A DNA stretch of 39,468 nucleotides, taken from NCBI GenBank assembly GCA_012517965.1, contig JAAYTZ010000011.1:1-39468 (forward strand), read 5' to 3'. The notes beneath the pieces are model-generated. The model saw only the letters and a program-made list of their open reading frames with translations. It did not search any database and had not been told where the DNA came from. Positions 9,578-18,006 of this stretch are shown one piece after another (position 1 is the first letter of the stretch; every line of letters starts with the position of its first letter). This stretch comes from Propionibacterium sp. (lineage in GTDB: Bacteria > Actinomycetota > Actinomycetes > Propionibacteriales > Propionibacteriaceae). A program made the position numbers and the translations under genes.

Positions 9578-10738
9578 TCACGACGGCAACCGCATCAGCA
9601 TGATGACGTGGCGGTAGTCGCCGGACGGCTCCCCGTCCAGCTCGACCAGTGGCGTCAGCAGGCAGGGCTTGCCGGGGGCGGTGAACGAGAAGTTCACGTA
9701 CGGCGCGTCGAGGGCGTTGAGGGCATCCGACAGGTAGTGCGGGTTGAACCCGGCGGCGGTCATCGCGGCGGCGTCCGGGTGGTGCCGCTCGACGACGGCC
9801 TCCAGCGCCTCGACGGCCTGCGCCTGGTCGCCCGTCGCGGCCTCCAGCGTGATCGCGCCGTCGTCGATGATCATCCGCAGGGAGGTGTTGCGCTCGGCCA
9901 CGAGCGCCACGCGCCGCACGGCCGCCAGGATCTCCTGCGTGTTCGCCCGGACGGTGACCGTGGGGGTGACGCTCATCAGGTGCCGAACCTTGGGGAACTC
10001 ACCGTCCAGCAGTCGCGTCGTGATCTCCCGGACGCCGCTGCTGCCGTCGCCGCTGAACCCGATCAACCCGTCGCCGGCCTCCCCGGACGCCAGGCTGAGC
10101 GTGACCTGCTCCCCCGACGTCATCGACTTGGCCGTCTCGTTCAGCACGCGCGCGGGCACCAGGGCGGCCCCGCCAGAGCGGCCCGACGTCGGCTGCCAGG
10201 AGATCTCCTTGAGGGCCATCCGATAGCGGTCGGTCGCCAGCAGCGACAGCGTGTCGCCGTCGATCTCCAACCGGACACCCGTGAACACCGGCAGCAACTC
10301 GTCGCGGCCCGCGGCCACGACGACCTGGGCGACGGCGCGCGCCAAGGCGTCCGACTGGATGGTGCCGGAGGCCTCCGGCATCGTCGGCAGCTCCGGGTAC
10401 TCGGTCACCGGCAGCAGTTGCAGGGTGAAGCGCGCGCTGCCGCAGGTCAGCTCCATGCGGGAGGCGTCGCAGGCGATCTCGACGGGCTTGGCCGGCAGCG
10501 ACCGGGCGATGTCGGCGAGCAGGCGGCCGGAGACCAGCGCCACCCCCTCCTCGGTGACGGTGGCCGGGACCGTGATCCTCGCGGAGGTCTCGTAATCGAA
10601 GCTCGAGAACACGACCTGATCGCCCTGCGCGGCGACCCTCAGGCCGGCCAGGATCGGCACGCTCGGCCGGTTGGGCAGGCTGCGGGCGGCCCACTGGACG
10701 GCATCGGCCAGGACGTCACGCTCGAGTCTGATCTTCAC
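9578..10738 (-). CDS. dnaN: DNA polymerase III beta sliding clamp
   Basis: The 386-residue ring-forming processivity clamp. It shows the three-fold clamp architecture: an N-terminal domain starting VKIRLERDVLADAVQWAARSL, a middle domain with TDRYRMA, and a C-terminal domain ending with the family's V-I-M-L-M-R-L-P tail that forms the partner-binding groove. The GTG at 10738 follows AGGAG with good spacing. It heads the dnaN-recF-dciA transcription unit, with oriC on its upstream side. Confidence 0.97.
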   Translation of the reverse strand: MKIRLERDVLADAVQWAARSLPNRPSVPILAGLRVAAQGDQVVFSSFDYETSARITVPATVTEEGVALVSGRLLADIARSLPAKPVEIACDASRMELTCGSARFTLQLLPVTEYPELPTMPEASGTIQSDALARAVAQVVVAAGRDELLPVFTGVRLEIDGDTLSLLATDRYRMALKEISWQPTSGRSGGAALVPARVLNETAKSMTSGEQVTLSLASGEAGDGLIGFSGDGSSGVREITTRLLDGEFPKVRHLMSVTPTVTVRANTQEILAAVRRVALVAERNTSLRMIIDDGAITLEAATGDQAQAVEALEAVVERHHPDAAAMTAAGFNPHYLSDALNALDAPYVNFSFTAPGKPCLLTPLVELDGEPSGDYRHVIMLMRLPS

Positions 10739-11202
10739 GGCTTCTCCTGAAGGTGCGTAGGGCTTTGCCTGGCGATCATATCGACGGCATCGGACGTTCC
10801 TTGCACAGCCTTGGGGCGCCGTGACTTTGAAGAGAAGGGATCTCTCTCTATTCGTCTTCATGGTCACTGCTGTGGATACGGTGGACAACCCGCATCGGAC
10901 GCCGTCGCGTCGCGTGTCGCGTCGCGGGGCGCCTGTGGAGAACGTCGGATGACCCGGGGAGGGGCTGGGGATCGGTCCGGCCCCGCCGAGAGTTTTCCCC
11001 AGGCCGACAGGGTTGTCCACAGCGTTGTGCGGGGTCGGCCGCACAGGGCGGCCATGGTCGACGCGGGTCCATTCGCCGGAAGCGTCCGTCCGAGGGCGTC
11101 CGGGGGTGGCGGTGAGTGTCGGTCGTCGGCACGGGGGCGTCCGGCGGGGACGCCGCGGGCGCCCGCGGGCGCCGCAGGGCCCGCGGGTACAGAAGGCCAG
11201 GC
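10739..11202. promoter_or_regulatory. oriC: Candidate replication origin oriC (dnaN-dnaA intergenic)
   Basis: This 464-bp stretch has no gene. DnaA boxes visible on the minus strand are GTATCCACA (10879-10871), TTGTCCACC (10888-10880, abutting the first) and TTCTCCACA (10942-10934). On the plus strand there is a perfect TTGTCCACA (11013-11021) and a degenerate TTTTCCCCA (10993-11001). The side next to dnaN, around 10825-10860, is the least GC-rich part (CTTTGAAGAGAAGGGATC, then repeated TC), a possible unwinding element. Actinobacterial origins usually occupy this interval. The dnaN promoter must also lie here. Three copies of octamer GGCGTCCG also occur (10896, 11095, 11136). Confidence 0.75.
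11153..11168. terminator. GC-rich 16-bp palindrome after dnaA
   Basis: CCGCGGGC followed by GCCCGCGG is a perfect 16-bp palindrome starting 35 bp beyond the dnaA stop. More CCCGCGGG sequence lies between it and the gene. No U-tract follows, but GC-only hairpins act as terminators in some actinobacteria. It could also be an origin structural element. Confidence 0.35.
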
Positions 11203-12591
11203 TCAGCGCGCGGAGCTCTTGATGCGGTTGGTGAGCTCGGTGACCTGGTTGTACACCGAGCGCCGTTCCCCCAGGAGTTGCCGGATCTTGCGATCGGCGT
11301 GCATGACCGTCGTGTGGTCGCGGCCGCCGAACAGTTGGCCGATCTTCGGCAGGCTCAGGTCGGTCATCTCGCGGCACAGGTACATGGCGATCTGGCGGGC
11401 CGTGACGAGGACGTGCGTGCGGCTGCTGCCGCCGAGGTCGTCGACCGAGAGGCCGAAGTAGTTCGCGACCTCACCGATGATCGCCTGCGGACTGATGGGC
11501 ATCTCGCCGGAGTCCGGGATGAGGTCCTTCAGGACGCTCTCGGCGATCGCCAGGTCGACCGGCTGGCCGTTGAGGCTGGCGAACGCGGTGACGCGGATCA
11601 GCGCACCTTCCAGTTCGCGGATGTTCGAGGAGATGCGGTCGGCGATGAACTCGAGCACGTCCGGGCTCGCGGTGAGGTGCTCGGCGACGGCCTTCTTCCG
11701 GAGGATGGCGATCCGGGTCTCCAGGTCGGGCGGCTGGATGTCGGTGAGCAGCCCCCACTCGAACCGGCTCCGCAGCCGCGGCTCCAGCGCCTCCAGCGCT
11801 TTCGGCGGCCGGTCGGACGTCAGCACGATCTGCTTCTGCGCGTTGTGGAGGGTGTTGAAGGTGTGGAAGAACTCCTCCTGGGTCTGGATCTTGCTCTCCA
11901 GGAACTGGATGTCGTCGATCAGGAGGACGTCGATCTCGCGGTAGGTCCGACGGAAGTCGGCCGTCCGGTTGTCGGAGATCGCGTTGATGAAGTCGTTGGT
12001 GAGCTCCTCGGTCGACACGTACCTGATGCGCAGGCCCTCCGAGTACGCCGACACGTAGTGCCCCACGGCGTGCAGGAGGTGCGTCTTGCCCAGCCCGGAG
12101 CTGCCGTAGATCATCAGCGGGTTGTAGGCCTTGCCGGGCTGCTCCGCGACGGCCATGGCGGCCGCCTGGGCGAACCGGTTCGACGAGCCGATGACGAAGT
12201 TGTCGAAGGTGTACTTGGGGTTGAGCCGGTCACCGCCGGTGGAGCCCACCCGCGGTGGCGTCGCCGCCCCGCCCAGGCCGAGCGTCAGCACGGGGATCGG
12301 CAGCTGCTGTGGTTCCTGCGCCGGCTGGTCCAGCTCGTGCTCGAGGTCGGGGTCGATCGTGACGGCGAGGGCGGTGGGGCGTCCGCGCAGCCCGGTGAGC
12401 TCCTGCTCGATCCAGGCGCGCAATCGGCTCTCGACGCGGTTGCGGGTGAAATCGTTGCCCACCGCCGCCATCAGGGTGCCCTCCTGGAGGGCCAGTGGGC
12501 GCATCAGCCGTAGCCAGCCGAGAGCAGCCGAATCGGCGTTGTGCAGCAGGTGGTTCCAGACGGCGCGCAGATCGGGGTCCAGCATGTCCAC
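11203..12591 (-). CDS. dnaA: Chromosomal replication initiator DnaA
   Basis: The 462-residue AAA+ initiator that binds DnaA boxes and melts oriC. Domain I covers about 1-85. Domain II is a short linker (about 85-125) compared with Streptomyces. The AAA+ core shows Walker A GSSGLGKT (163-170) and Walker [12 protein letters not shown]. The C-terminal domain IV carries the box-recognition signature [15 protein letters not shown]. The GTG at 12591 lies 7-8 nt after AAAGGGG; an ATG two codons later is an alternative. Three DnaA-type boxes just upstream (12615-12646) suggest autoregulation. Confidence 0.98.
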   Translation of the reverse strand: MDMLDPDLRAVWNHLLHNADSAALGWLRLMRPLALQEGTLMAAVGNDFTRNRVESRLRAWIEQELTGLRGRPTALAVTIDPDLEHELDQPAQEPQQLPIPVLTLGLGGAATPPRVGSTGGDRLNPKYTFDNFVIGSSNRFAQAAAMAVAEQPGKAYNPLMIYGSSGLGKTHLLHAVGHYVSAYSEGLRIRYVSTEELTNDFINAISDNRTADFRRTYREIDVLLIDDIQFLESKIQTQEEFFHTFNTLHNAQKQIVLTSDRPPKALEALEPRLRSRFEWGLLTDIQPPDLETRIAILRKKAVAEHLTASPDVLEFIADRISSNIRELEGALIRVTAFASLNGQPVDLAIAESVLKDLIPDSGEMPISPQAIIGEVANYFGLSVDDLGGSSRTHVLVTARQIAMYLCREMTDLSLPKIGQLFGGRDHTTVMHADRKIRQLLGERRSVYNQVTELTNRIKSSAR

Positions 12592-12909
12592 CGTGGCACC
12601 CCTTTACACACCCGCCATCCACACCGGTATCCACAGGTGTGGAGAAAAGCCGGGGAACTTCGACTCCGCTGCCGCGGCCCCCCGTGTGCACGGAACGGTA
12701 CTCACCCGCCGGGAGGCTCGCAAACCATTTGGCGGATCTTTGACGTGCTCTCGGCGTGTCGCCTCGACGGGTGGGAGGTCGAGCGTCTGGTTTGCCGCAG
12801 CCGTCGCCGAGCGCGTATCGTTGACCGGTCGCTGTCCTGGCGACGCCTGGGTCCACGTTGGGCGCAGTGATCCGTAAGCACACGATCGTCAGATAGTGGG
12901 GAGATTGGC
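12592..12909. promoter_or_regulatory. dnaA-rpmH divergent intergenic region with DnaA boxes
   Basis: This 318-bp interval contains no gene. Close to dnaA are CCATCCACA (12615-12623), GTATCCACA (12627-12635) and, in the other direction, TGTGGAGAA (12638-12646), a tight cluster suited to DnaA autoregulation. The remainder must carry the divergent dnaA and rpmH promoters. A TTGACC near 12820 could be a -35 element, but I could not match it with a convincing -10. Confidence 0.55.
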
Positions 12910-13047
12910 GTGAGCAAGCGCACTTTCCAGCCGAGCAACCGGCGTCGCAGCCGCACCCATGGCTTCCGTCTTCGCATGCGCACTCGCGCGGGCCGCGCGA
13001 TCCTCGCCGCCCGCCGGGCCAAGGGCCGCGTCCGCCTGGCCGGCTGA
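12910..13047 (+). CDS. rpmH: 50S ribosomal protein L34
   Basis: A 45-residue basic protein beginning [19 protein letters not shown], the diagnostic L34 sequence, and ending in an Arg/Lys/Ala-rich helix. The GTG start lies 6-7 nt after GGGGAG. It is the first gene of the plus-strand rpmH-rnpA-yidD-yidC-jag-rsmG cluster and diverges from dnaA, the conserved bacterial arrangement. Confidence 0.97.
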   Translation: MSKRTFQPSNRRRSRTHGFRLRMRTRAGRAILAARRAKGRVRLAG

Positions 13048-13068
13048 TCACGGACGCCGAGGCGCCCG

Positions 13069-13404
13069 GTGTTGCCCGTCGAGTCGCGGTTGACGTCCTC
13101 GGACGATTTCCGCGCCTGCGTGCGCCGGGGCGTCCGGGTGGGACGAGCGACGCTCGTCGTCCACGCGTTGCGCCGGCCCCACCCGCCGTCGCGCGCGGGG
13201 TTCGTGGTGTCGAAGGCCGTCGGGAACGCCGTGACGCGGAACCGGGTCAAGCGCCGGCTCCGGCATCTGGCCCGGGCTTCCCTGTCGGCCACGCCCTATC
13301 CCGTGGACATCGTCGTGCGGGCGCTGCCCCCTGCGACGACCGGGGACCTCTCGGGGGACTTCCGGGACGCTTTCGCCGCGGCCGTGGGGAGACTGGCCGC
13401 GTGA
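13069..13404 (+). CDS. rnpA: Ribonuclease P protein component
   Basis: A 111-residue protein subunit of RNase P, which with the M1-type RNA matures tRNA 5' ends. The RNR signature is visible as [16 protein letters not shown] (about residues 52-67), preceded by the conserved F-V-V-S-K strand. The start is GTG 13069, giving the usual short hydrophobic N-terminus; TTG one codon later is possible. It lies 21 bp after rpmH. Confidence 0.93.
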   Translation: MLPVESRLTSSDDFRACVRRGVRVGRATLVVHALRRPHPPSRAGFVVSKAVGNAVTRNRVKRRLRHLARASLSATPYPVDIVVRALPPATTGDLSGDFRDAFAAAVGRLAA

Positions 13405-13456
13405 CCGGGTCGCGTGGGTGCGGTGGTGGCCGGCGGTTGGCCGGGAGTGGTGCGTC

Positions 13457-13729
13457 GTGAAGTACCTCCTCATCGGCCTGCTCAAGGCGTACCGGCTGCT
13501 CATCAGCCCGCTGTACGGCCAGGTCTGCAAGTTCTACCCAAGCTGCTCGGCCTACTCCTTGCAGGCGGTGCAGACCCACGGGGCCTGGAGAGGCTCCGTC
13601 CTGACGGTGAAGCGCCTGGCTCGCTGTCACCCCTGGTCGGCCGGGGGTTACGACCCGGTGCCGGGCACGGACCACGTGCACGACGCCGAGACCCGCGCCG
13701 ACTCCGCTCACGACCGAGGTGCCCCGTGA
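13457..13729 (+). CDS. yidD: Membrane protein insertion efficiency factor YidD
   Basis: A 90-residue protein of the YidD family. The core reads LISPLYGQVCKFYPSCSAY, followed by A-V-x-x-H-G and the R-C-H-P-W-S-x-G-G-Y-D-P motif. It has an amphipathic N-terminal helix for peripheral association with the inner membrane near YidC, and a His/Asp-rich tail. An in-frame upstream extension to 13418 exists, but the family begins near VKYLLIGLLKAYR, so I chose GTG 13457. Its stop overlaps the yidC start by 4 bp, indicating coupling. Confidence 0.93.
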   Translation: MKYLLIGLLKAYRLLISPLYGQVCKFYPSCSAYSLQAVQTHGAWRGSVLTVKRLARCHPWSAGGYDPVPGTDHVHDAETRADSAHDRGAP

Positions 13730-14874
13730 CCCTGACCCCCCTGCTCGTCCCCCTGGATCTCGGGGCTGACTTCCTGAACGCCCTGAACGTCATCATGCAG
13801 CCCATCTACTGGGCCATCTCGGGCGTCCTGGTGGGCTTCCACTCCCTGTTCTCCCAGTTCCTCGATCCGGCCGGCGGCCTGACCTGGGTGCTCTCGATCG
13901 TCAGCCTGACCGTGGTGGTCCGCACGCTGCTGATCCCGCTGTTCGTGCGGCAGATCAACAGCTCGCGCAAGATGCAACTCCTCGGCCCCAAGATGAAGGC
14001 CCTGCAGGAGAAGTACGGCACCGACCGGGAGCGGCTCGGCCAGGAGCAGATGAAGCTCTACAAGGACGAGGGCGTCAATCCCTTCGCCTCCTGCATGCCG
14101 CTGCTGTTGCAGATGCCGATCTTCATCGGCCTGTTCAACGTGCTCAACGGCGTCTCGAACGGCGTCGCGGTCGGCTACTTCTTCGAGCGGGAGCCCGAGT
14201 TGGTCGACTCGCTGCGCCAGGCCACCATCTTCGGTGGGGCGTCGCTGGCCGGCCTGTTCGCCCCCGGCGGCGACATCGGCCGCGCCTTCACCCAGTGGGG
14301 GGCGACGCAGACGGTGGCGGCGCTGCTCATCGTCGGCATGACGGTGACGCTGTTCATCACGCAGCTGCAGATGATGCGCAAGAACATGCCGCCGGAGGCC
14401 CTCACCGGTCAGATGGCGCAGCAGCAGAAGATCATGCTCTACACCTTCCCGCTGATGTACCTGTTCTTCGGCATCAGCGTGCCGATCGGCGTCATGATTT
14501 ACTGGTTCGCCTCGAACCTGTGGACGCTCGGGCAGCAGTGGATCCTGATCCACAACTCCCCTTCCCCCAACACCCCCGCCTACCTCGACTGGGAGGAGCG
14601 CTTGCGCGCGAAGGGCAAGGACCCGGAGGAGGTGCTGCGCAAGCGGCTCGGCATGGACCGCAAGCCGAAGGCCACCGTGGCCGACGATCCGACGAAGGTC
14701 GCCCGGCAGAACACCACCCGGCCGGCGAAGGCGACGCCCGCCGCGGAACCGGCCAAGACGGAGTCCCCGGACCCCACGACCCCGCCGGCGCCGGCACCGG
14801 CGTCCGGGGAACGACAGACCATCGCGCGCCAGCAACCCAGCCGGCAGTCGCGCGCCAAGCGCAAGAAGTCCTGA
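13726..14874 (+). CDS. yidC: Membrane insertase YidC/Oxa1
   Basis: A 382-residue polytopic insertase of the Gram-positive type, without the large periplasmic domain of Escherichia coli YidC. It shows the first conserved helix (WVLSIVSLTVVVRTLLIPLF), the cytoplasmic hairpin beginning R-Q-I-N-S-S-R-K-M with the Q-E-K-Y-G motif, and N-P-x-A-S-C-M-P-L-L-L-Q-M-P-I-F-I-G. Further helices end near residue 270. The hydrophilic arginine expected in the groove is within VVVRTLLIP. The long Pro/Ala/Lys tail ends RAKRKKS and probably contacts the ribosome. The GTG start overlaps yidD, with GAGGTG upstream. Confidence 0.95.
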   Translation: MTLTPLLVPLDLGADFLNALNVIMQPIYWAISGVLVGFHSLFSQFLDPAGGLTWVLSIVSLTVVVRTLLIPLFVRQINSSRKMQLLGPKMKALQEKYGTDRERLGQEQMKLYKDEGVNPFASCMPLLLQMPIFIGLFNVLNGVSNGVAVGYFFEREPELVDSLRQATIFGGASLAGLFAPGGDIGRAFTQWGATQTVAALLIVGMTVTLFITQLQMMRKNMPPEALTGQMAQQQKIMLYTFPLMYLFFGISVPIGVMIYWFASNLWTLGQQWILIHNSPSPNTPAYLDWEERLRAKGKDPEEVLRKRLGMDRKPKATVADDPTKVARQNTTRPAKATPAAEPAKTESPDPTTPPAPAPASGERQTIARQQPSRQSRAKRKKS

Positions 14875-14910
14875 CCTCGCCGTCCCGGCGGGACGCATGA
14901 ACGGAGTGAC

Positions 14911-15546
14911 ATGAGCGACGAGCAGACGATGCCGGAGGGCGTCGAGGAGGAGACCCTGGGGGTGCCGGTGGAGGCCGGATCTCCCGAGTCCCCCGAGTCG
15001 GTGGACTCCCCGGAGGACGCCGACGAGGCCGACGAGGGCGACGAGGGCGACGAGGGCGAAGCGTCGGCCGCCCCCACGCGCAGCAAGCGCGAGGAGGCGC
15101 TCACCAACGAGGGCGAGATCGCGGCGGACTACATCGAGGGGCTGCTGGACATCGCCGACCTCGACGGCGACATCGACACCTACAACGAGGGCGGCCGCGC
15201 CCACGTCTCGATCATCACCGACTCCGAGGTGCTGGTCGGGAAGAACGGCGAAGTGCTGGAGGCGCTGCAGGAGCTGGCGCGCCTGGCCGTCATGACCGAG
15301 ACGGGCCACCGCAGCCGACTGATGCTCGACATCGCCGGGCACCGGGAGAAGCGGCGGGTCGAGCTCCAGGACCTGGCGGCGGACGCCATCGGCGAGGTCA
15401 AGGAAACCGGTGAGCCGGTGCGGCTGGCGCCGATGAACCCCTTCGAGCGCAAGATCGTGCACGACGCGATCGCGGCGGCGGGGCTCGTCAGCGAATCCGA
15501 GGGCGAAGAGCCCAACCGGCGCGTCGTCGTGATGCCCAAGGCCTGA
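14911..15546 (+). CDS. jag: Jag/KhpB-like RNA-binding protein (KH and R3H domains)
   Basis: A 211-residue protein lacking the N-terminal Jag_N domain. Instead residues 1-60 are very acidic, with a four-unit 9-bp repeat (GACGAGGGC-type, 15022-15057) encoding D-E-G. The KH domain follows (VLVGKNGEVLEALQELARLA, with the GKNG loop), then the R3H domain (M-N-P-F-E-R-K-I-V-H-D). The family binds RNA and in firmicutes affects cell division and envelope gene expression; the actinobacterial role is less clear. ATG 14911 follows GGAG. The position between yidC and rsmG is conserved. Confidence 0.92.
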   Translation: MSDEQTMPEGVEEETLGVPVEAGSPESPESVDSPEDADEADEGDEGDEGEASAAPTRSKREEALTNEGEIAADYIEGLLDIADLDGDIDTYNEGGRAHVSIITDSEVLVGKNGEVLEALQELARLAVMTETGHRSRLMLDIAGHREKRRVELQDLAADAIGEVKETGEPVRLAPMNPFERKIVHDAIAAAGLVSESEGEEPNRRVVVMPKA

Positions 15547-15547
15547 G

Positions 15548-16174
15548 GTGGCCGAGGCCCCACCCGCGCCGCCGTTCGCGGCGGACGCCTTCGGCGCGGC
15601 CCTCCCCCTCGCCGAGCGCTACGCCGCGATCCTGGTGTCGCGCGGCGTCGAGTGGGGGCTGCTCGGACCGCGTGAAGCGGAGCGGGTGTGGGGGCGGCAC
15701 GTGCTCAACAGCCTCGCCGTGGCCGACGACGTGCCCGCCGGGGCGAGCGTGGTCGATGTCGGCAGCGGGGCGGGCCTGCCCGGCATCCCGTTGGCGCTGG
15801 CGCGGCCCGATCTGCGGGTCACGCTCCTCGAGCCGTTGGAGCGCCGGGCGGCCTTCCTCCAGTCAGCTGTGGCCGAGTTGGGGCTGGAGAACCGCGTGCG
15901 CGTCGTCCGCGGCCGGGCGGAGAACCACCTCGAGCACTACGACGCGGTGGTGTGCCGGGCCGTGGCCCCACTGAGCAGGCTACTCGGGTGGACGTCGCCG
16001 CTGTTCCTGCCGGGCGGCCGCCTGGTGGCGCTCAAGGGCGCGTCCGCCGCGGCCGACCTGAAGCGGGCCGCGGCCGACCTGCGCCGCCTGCAGGCGCGCG
16101 GCCGCGTCCGGGAGATTCGCCTTCCCCCGGACGCCGAGCCGACGTACGTCGTGGTGGTCACCCCTGCACGGTGA
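15548..16174 (+). CDS. rsmG: 16S rRNA (guanine-N7) methyltransferase RsmG
   Basis: A 208-residue SAM-dependent methyltransferase that modifies G527 of 16S rRNA; its loss commonly gives low-level streptomycin resistance. Visible motifs are W-G-R-H-V-L-N-S-L, the SAM-binding glycine loop VVDVGSGAGLPGIPLA, and the later C-R-A-V-A-P-L segment. The GTG starts one base after the jag stop. parA and parB normally follow rsmG in this cluster; here the next gene is a convergent, unrelated TspO-like gene 12 bp away. Confidence 0.95.
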   Translation: MAEAPPAPPFAADAFGAALPLAERYAAILVSRGVEWGLLGPREAERVWGRHVLNSLAVADDVPAGASVVDVGSGAGLPGIPLALARPDLRVTLLEPLERRAAFLQSAVAELGLENRVRVVRGRAENHLEHYDAVVCRAVAPLSRLLGWTSPLFLPGGRLVALKGASAAADLKRAAADLRRLQARGRVREIRLPPDAEPTYVVVVTPAR

Positions 16175-16186
16175 GCGTGACCGGCG

Positions 16187-16969
16187 TCAGGCGCGGGCCA
16201 GCGCGAGGCGGGGCCGGCGCGACGCGACCGCCGAGACCGCGACGATGAGAGCCGCCACCAGGGCCGCGACGCCGACCAGGGTCGACTCGGGCTCGGTGGT
16301 GAGCCGGGCGACCGCGATCCAAGTGAGCCCCCAGGCCAGCGCGGCCGCGACCGCGAGCCGCCCGCCCAGGGCCCGCGCGAGCAGGATGCCGACGCCCGCG
16401 GCGACGGCCAGGATCGCGACGGCCAGCGCCTGGTCGGCCACCGGGCCGAGCGTCCAACCGGAGGCCACCGCGGCCGCCGTGACGTTCGCGGCGGTGGCGA
16501 TCGACACCCAGCCGAGGTAGGCGCCGAAGGTGCCGTCCAGGATCACCCGGTCGGCAAGGTCGGCGGCGGGCAGGGCGGTGAGGCGGCGCACCAGGGTCAC
16601 CAGCGTCACCAGCAGGGCCACGATCACGCCCACGCTCAGCCAGATCAGCCCGTACTGGGTGACGAGCAACCAGCCGGCGTTGAGCAGCATCGAGACGCCG
16701 GCCAGCCAACCGGTGGCGCGGGCGCGCTCCGAGGTCTTGTTCGCCGGCAGCCACTGCCACACGGTGTAGGCGAACAGGCCCAGGTAGATCGCCGACCAGA
16801 TCGAGAAGGCCGGTGCGCCGGGGGCGAGCAGGGTGGCGTCGGCGGCCAGGCTGCCGCCCGAGGACTCCTCGACCCGGCGGCCGAGAACGCCGGTGCCGAG
16901 CAGGGTGCCGTAGATGCAGAGGGCCTCCGAGGCGGTGACCCAGAGTTGCCGTTGCCGATCGCGGTCCAT
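16187..16969 (-). CDS. TspO/MBR-like tryptophan-rich membrane protein
   Basis: A 260-residue integral membrane protein with about seven hydrophobic helices. The segment AFSIWSAIYLGLFAYTVWQWLP (residues about 54-75; key residues F-S-I-W-x-x-I-Y and the Trp pair) and the N-A-G-W-L-L turn match the larger actinobacterial branch of TspO/MBR proteins. TspO proteins bind porphyrins and other ligands and respond to light, oxygen or stress. ATG 16969 follows AAGGAG. It lies 45 bp downstream of the CarH/LitR-like regulator on the same strand, and an 11-bp-periodic repeat overlaps its likely promoter, so it is the probable regulatory target. Confidence 0.78.
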   Translation of the reverse strand: MDRDRQRQLWVTASEALCIYGTLLGTGVLGRRVEESSGGSLAADATLLAPGAPAFSIWSAIYLGLFAYTVWQWLPANKTSERARATGWLAGVSMLLNAGWLLVTQYGLIWLSVGVIVALLVTLVTLVRRLTALPAADLADRVILDGTFGAYLGWVSIATAANVTAAAVASGWTLGPVADQALAVAILAVAAGVGILLARALGGRLAVAAALAWGLTWIAVARLTTEPESTLVGVAALVAALIVAVSAVASRRPRLALARA

Positions 16970-17011
16970 CGGTCGCTCCTTCGTCGTGGGGAAGAGAACT
17001 TCTCGACGACT

Positions 17012-17052
17012 ACGTTACGCCCCGGCCCGCATTTTGTCCAATGTTTGTCCAA
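17012..17052 (-). promoter_or_regulatory. Promoter/operator of the TspO-like gene with 11-bp direct repeats
   Basis: On the minus strand two exact copies of TTGGACAAA stand 11 bp apart (17052-17042 and 17041-17031). The second copy's TTGGAC can serve as -35, with TAACGT (17017-17012) as -10 after an 18-bp spacer. The site overlaps the 3' end of the regulator gene. The word CAAACATTSGACAAA recurs upstream of the regulator gene itself. CarH is known to bind 11-bp direct repeats, so this is the likely operator. Confidence 0.6.
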
Positions 17053-17944
17053 GGTGGGTGTCGGGGGGGAGCCCCGAGCGGAGCTCCGTGGCGACCTCGC
17101 TCGCCGCCCGGGCCACCCCGGCCGGGAGCAGCCCGGCCCCGCGCAGGCGTCCCGCCAGCCCGCCGCCGACCCAGACGGCGACCGGGGGCGTCAGGGCCCG
17201 CAGCCGGTCCACCAACTCCTGGACGGGACGCACCCGGGCGCCCAGCGGGGCTCCGATCACGGCCGCTCGCGGACGGAGGGTCTCGGCCGCGGTCAGCCAG
17301 GCCGACACCGGCACGTTCGCCCCCAGGTAGACCACGCTGACGCCCGCCCGCCGCAGGCAGGCCGCGAAGGCCAGCAGGCCCAGTTCGTGGTTGGCGCCCT
17401 CGGCGAGCCCCACCAGCACCGGTGCCGTGCCCGGCTCGGGGGCCTCGTGGAAGATCCGGCCGAGCAGGCGGATCACCCCCGCGGTCACGAAGTGCTCGTG
17501 GGCCACGCTGATCTCCCCCGCCGCCCAGGCCTGCCCGAGCCGGGCAAGCTCCGGCAACAACCACGCGTCGACGACCTGCTCGAAGGGGGCTCGCTCCAAC
17601 ACCTCGGCCAGGAGGGCGTCGAGCCGCGCGGGGTCGAGGCTCAGGGCCGTCGCGACGAGGTCCAGGTCGGCGAGTGATCGAGCCTCGGTGGCGGAGGCGG
17701 CGGCCGTACCGAGCGGCGGCAGGCTCTTGGCGGCGACCGAGGCGGGCACCCCCTCCGCCACCAGGGCGGCCATCAGGCGGAGCCGCGCGACCTGGTCGTC
17801 GTCGTAGAGCCGGTAGCCGCCCGGTGAGCGCGTCGGAGTGACCACCTGGTAGCGGCGCTCCCACACGCGCAGGGTCGTCTCCAGGACGCCCGTCAGCGCG
17901 GCCACCTGTTTGACGGTGTAGCGTCCCTGATCGCCGGCTTGCAC
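17015..17944 (-). CDS. MerR-family cobalamin-binding regulator, CarH/LitR-like
   Basis: A 309-residue transcription regulator. The MerR winged helix is at 9-70 (YTVKQVAALTGVLETTLRVW, then PGGYRLY). A four-helix B12-capping domain follows, with the CarH signature Trp-x9-Glu-His (W140, E150, H151). The Rossmann B12-binding domain has His186 in NHELGLLA as candidate lower axial ligand; the usual Asp/Glu two residues before it is Ala. In CarH/LitR proteins adenosylcobalamin drives tetramerisation and repression in the dark, and light breaks the Co-C bond. The GTG start lies 6 nt after a TAGGCT -10 box, suggesting a leaderless transcript. It lies between an aldo/keto reductase and a TspO-like gene. 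Confidence 0.85.
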   Translation of the reverse strand: MQAGDQGRYTVKQVAALTGVLETTLRVWERRYQVVTPTRSPGGYRLYDDDQVARLRLMAALVAEGVPASVAAKSLPPLGTAAASATEARSLADLDLVATALSLDPARLDALLAEVLERAPFEQVVDAWLLPELARLGQAWAAGEISVAHEHFVTAGVIRLLGRIFHEAPEPGTAPVLVGLAEGANHELGLLAFAACLRRAGVSVVYLGANVPVSAWLTAAETLRPRAAVIGAPLGARVRPVQELVDRLRALTPPVAVWVGGGLAGRLRGAGLLPAGVARAASEVATELRSGLPPDTHLGQTLDKMRAGA

Positions 17945-17950
17945 GCGGTC

Positions 17951-17985
17951 AGCCTAGCAAACATTCGACAAAGTTTGGACGTTTT
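17951..17985. promoter_or_regulatory. Promoter and putative auto-operator of the MerR/CarH-like gene
   Basis: The minus-strand -10 box TAGGCT is at 17956-17951. Overlapping it, three plus-strand units with 11-bp spacing (17953, 17964 and 17975; the best one TTCGACAAAGT) resemble the TTGGACAAA units in front of the TspO-like gene. They share 14 identical bases of the 15-base word CAAACATTSGACAAA. Binding here would block transcription of the regulator. Confidence 0.55.
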
Positions 17986-18006
17986 TCGGTGCCGAATGAT
18001 TCCGGA

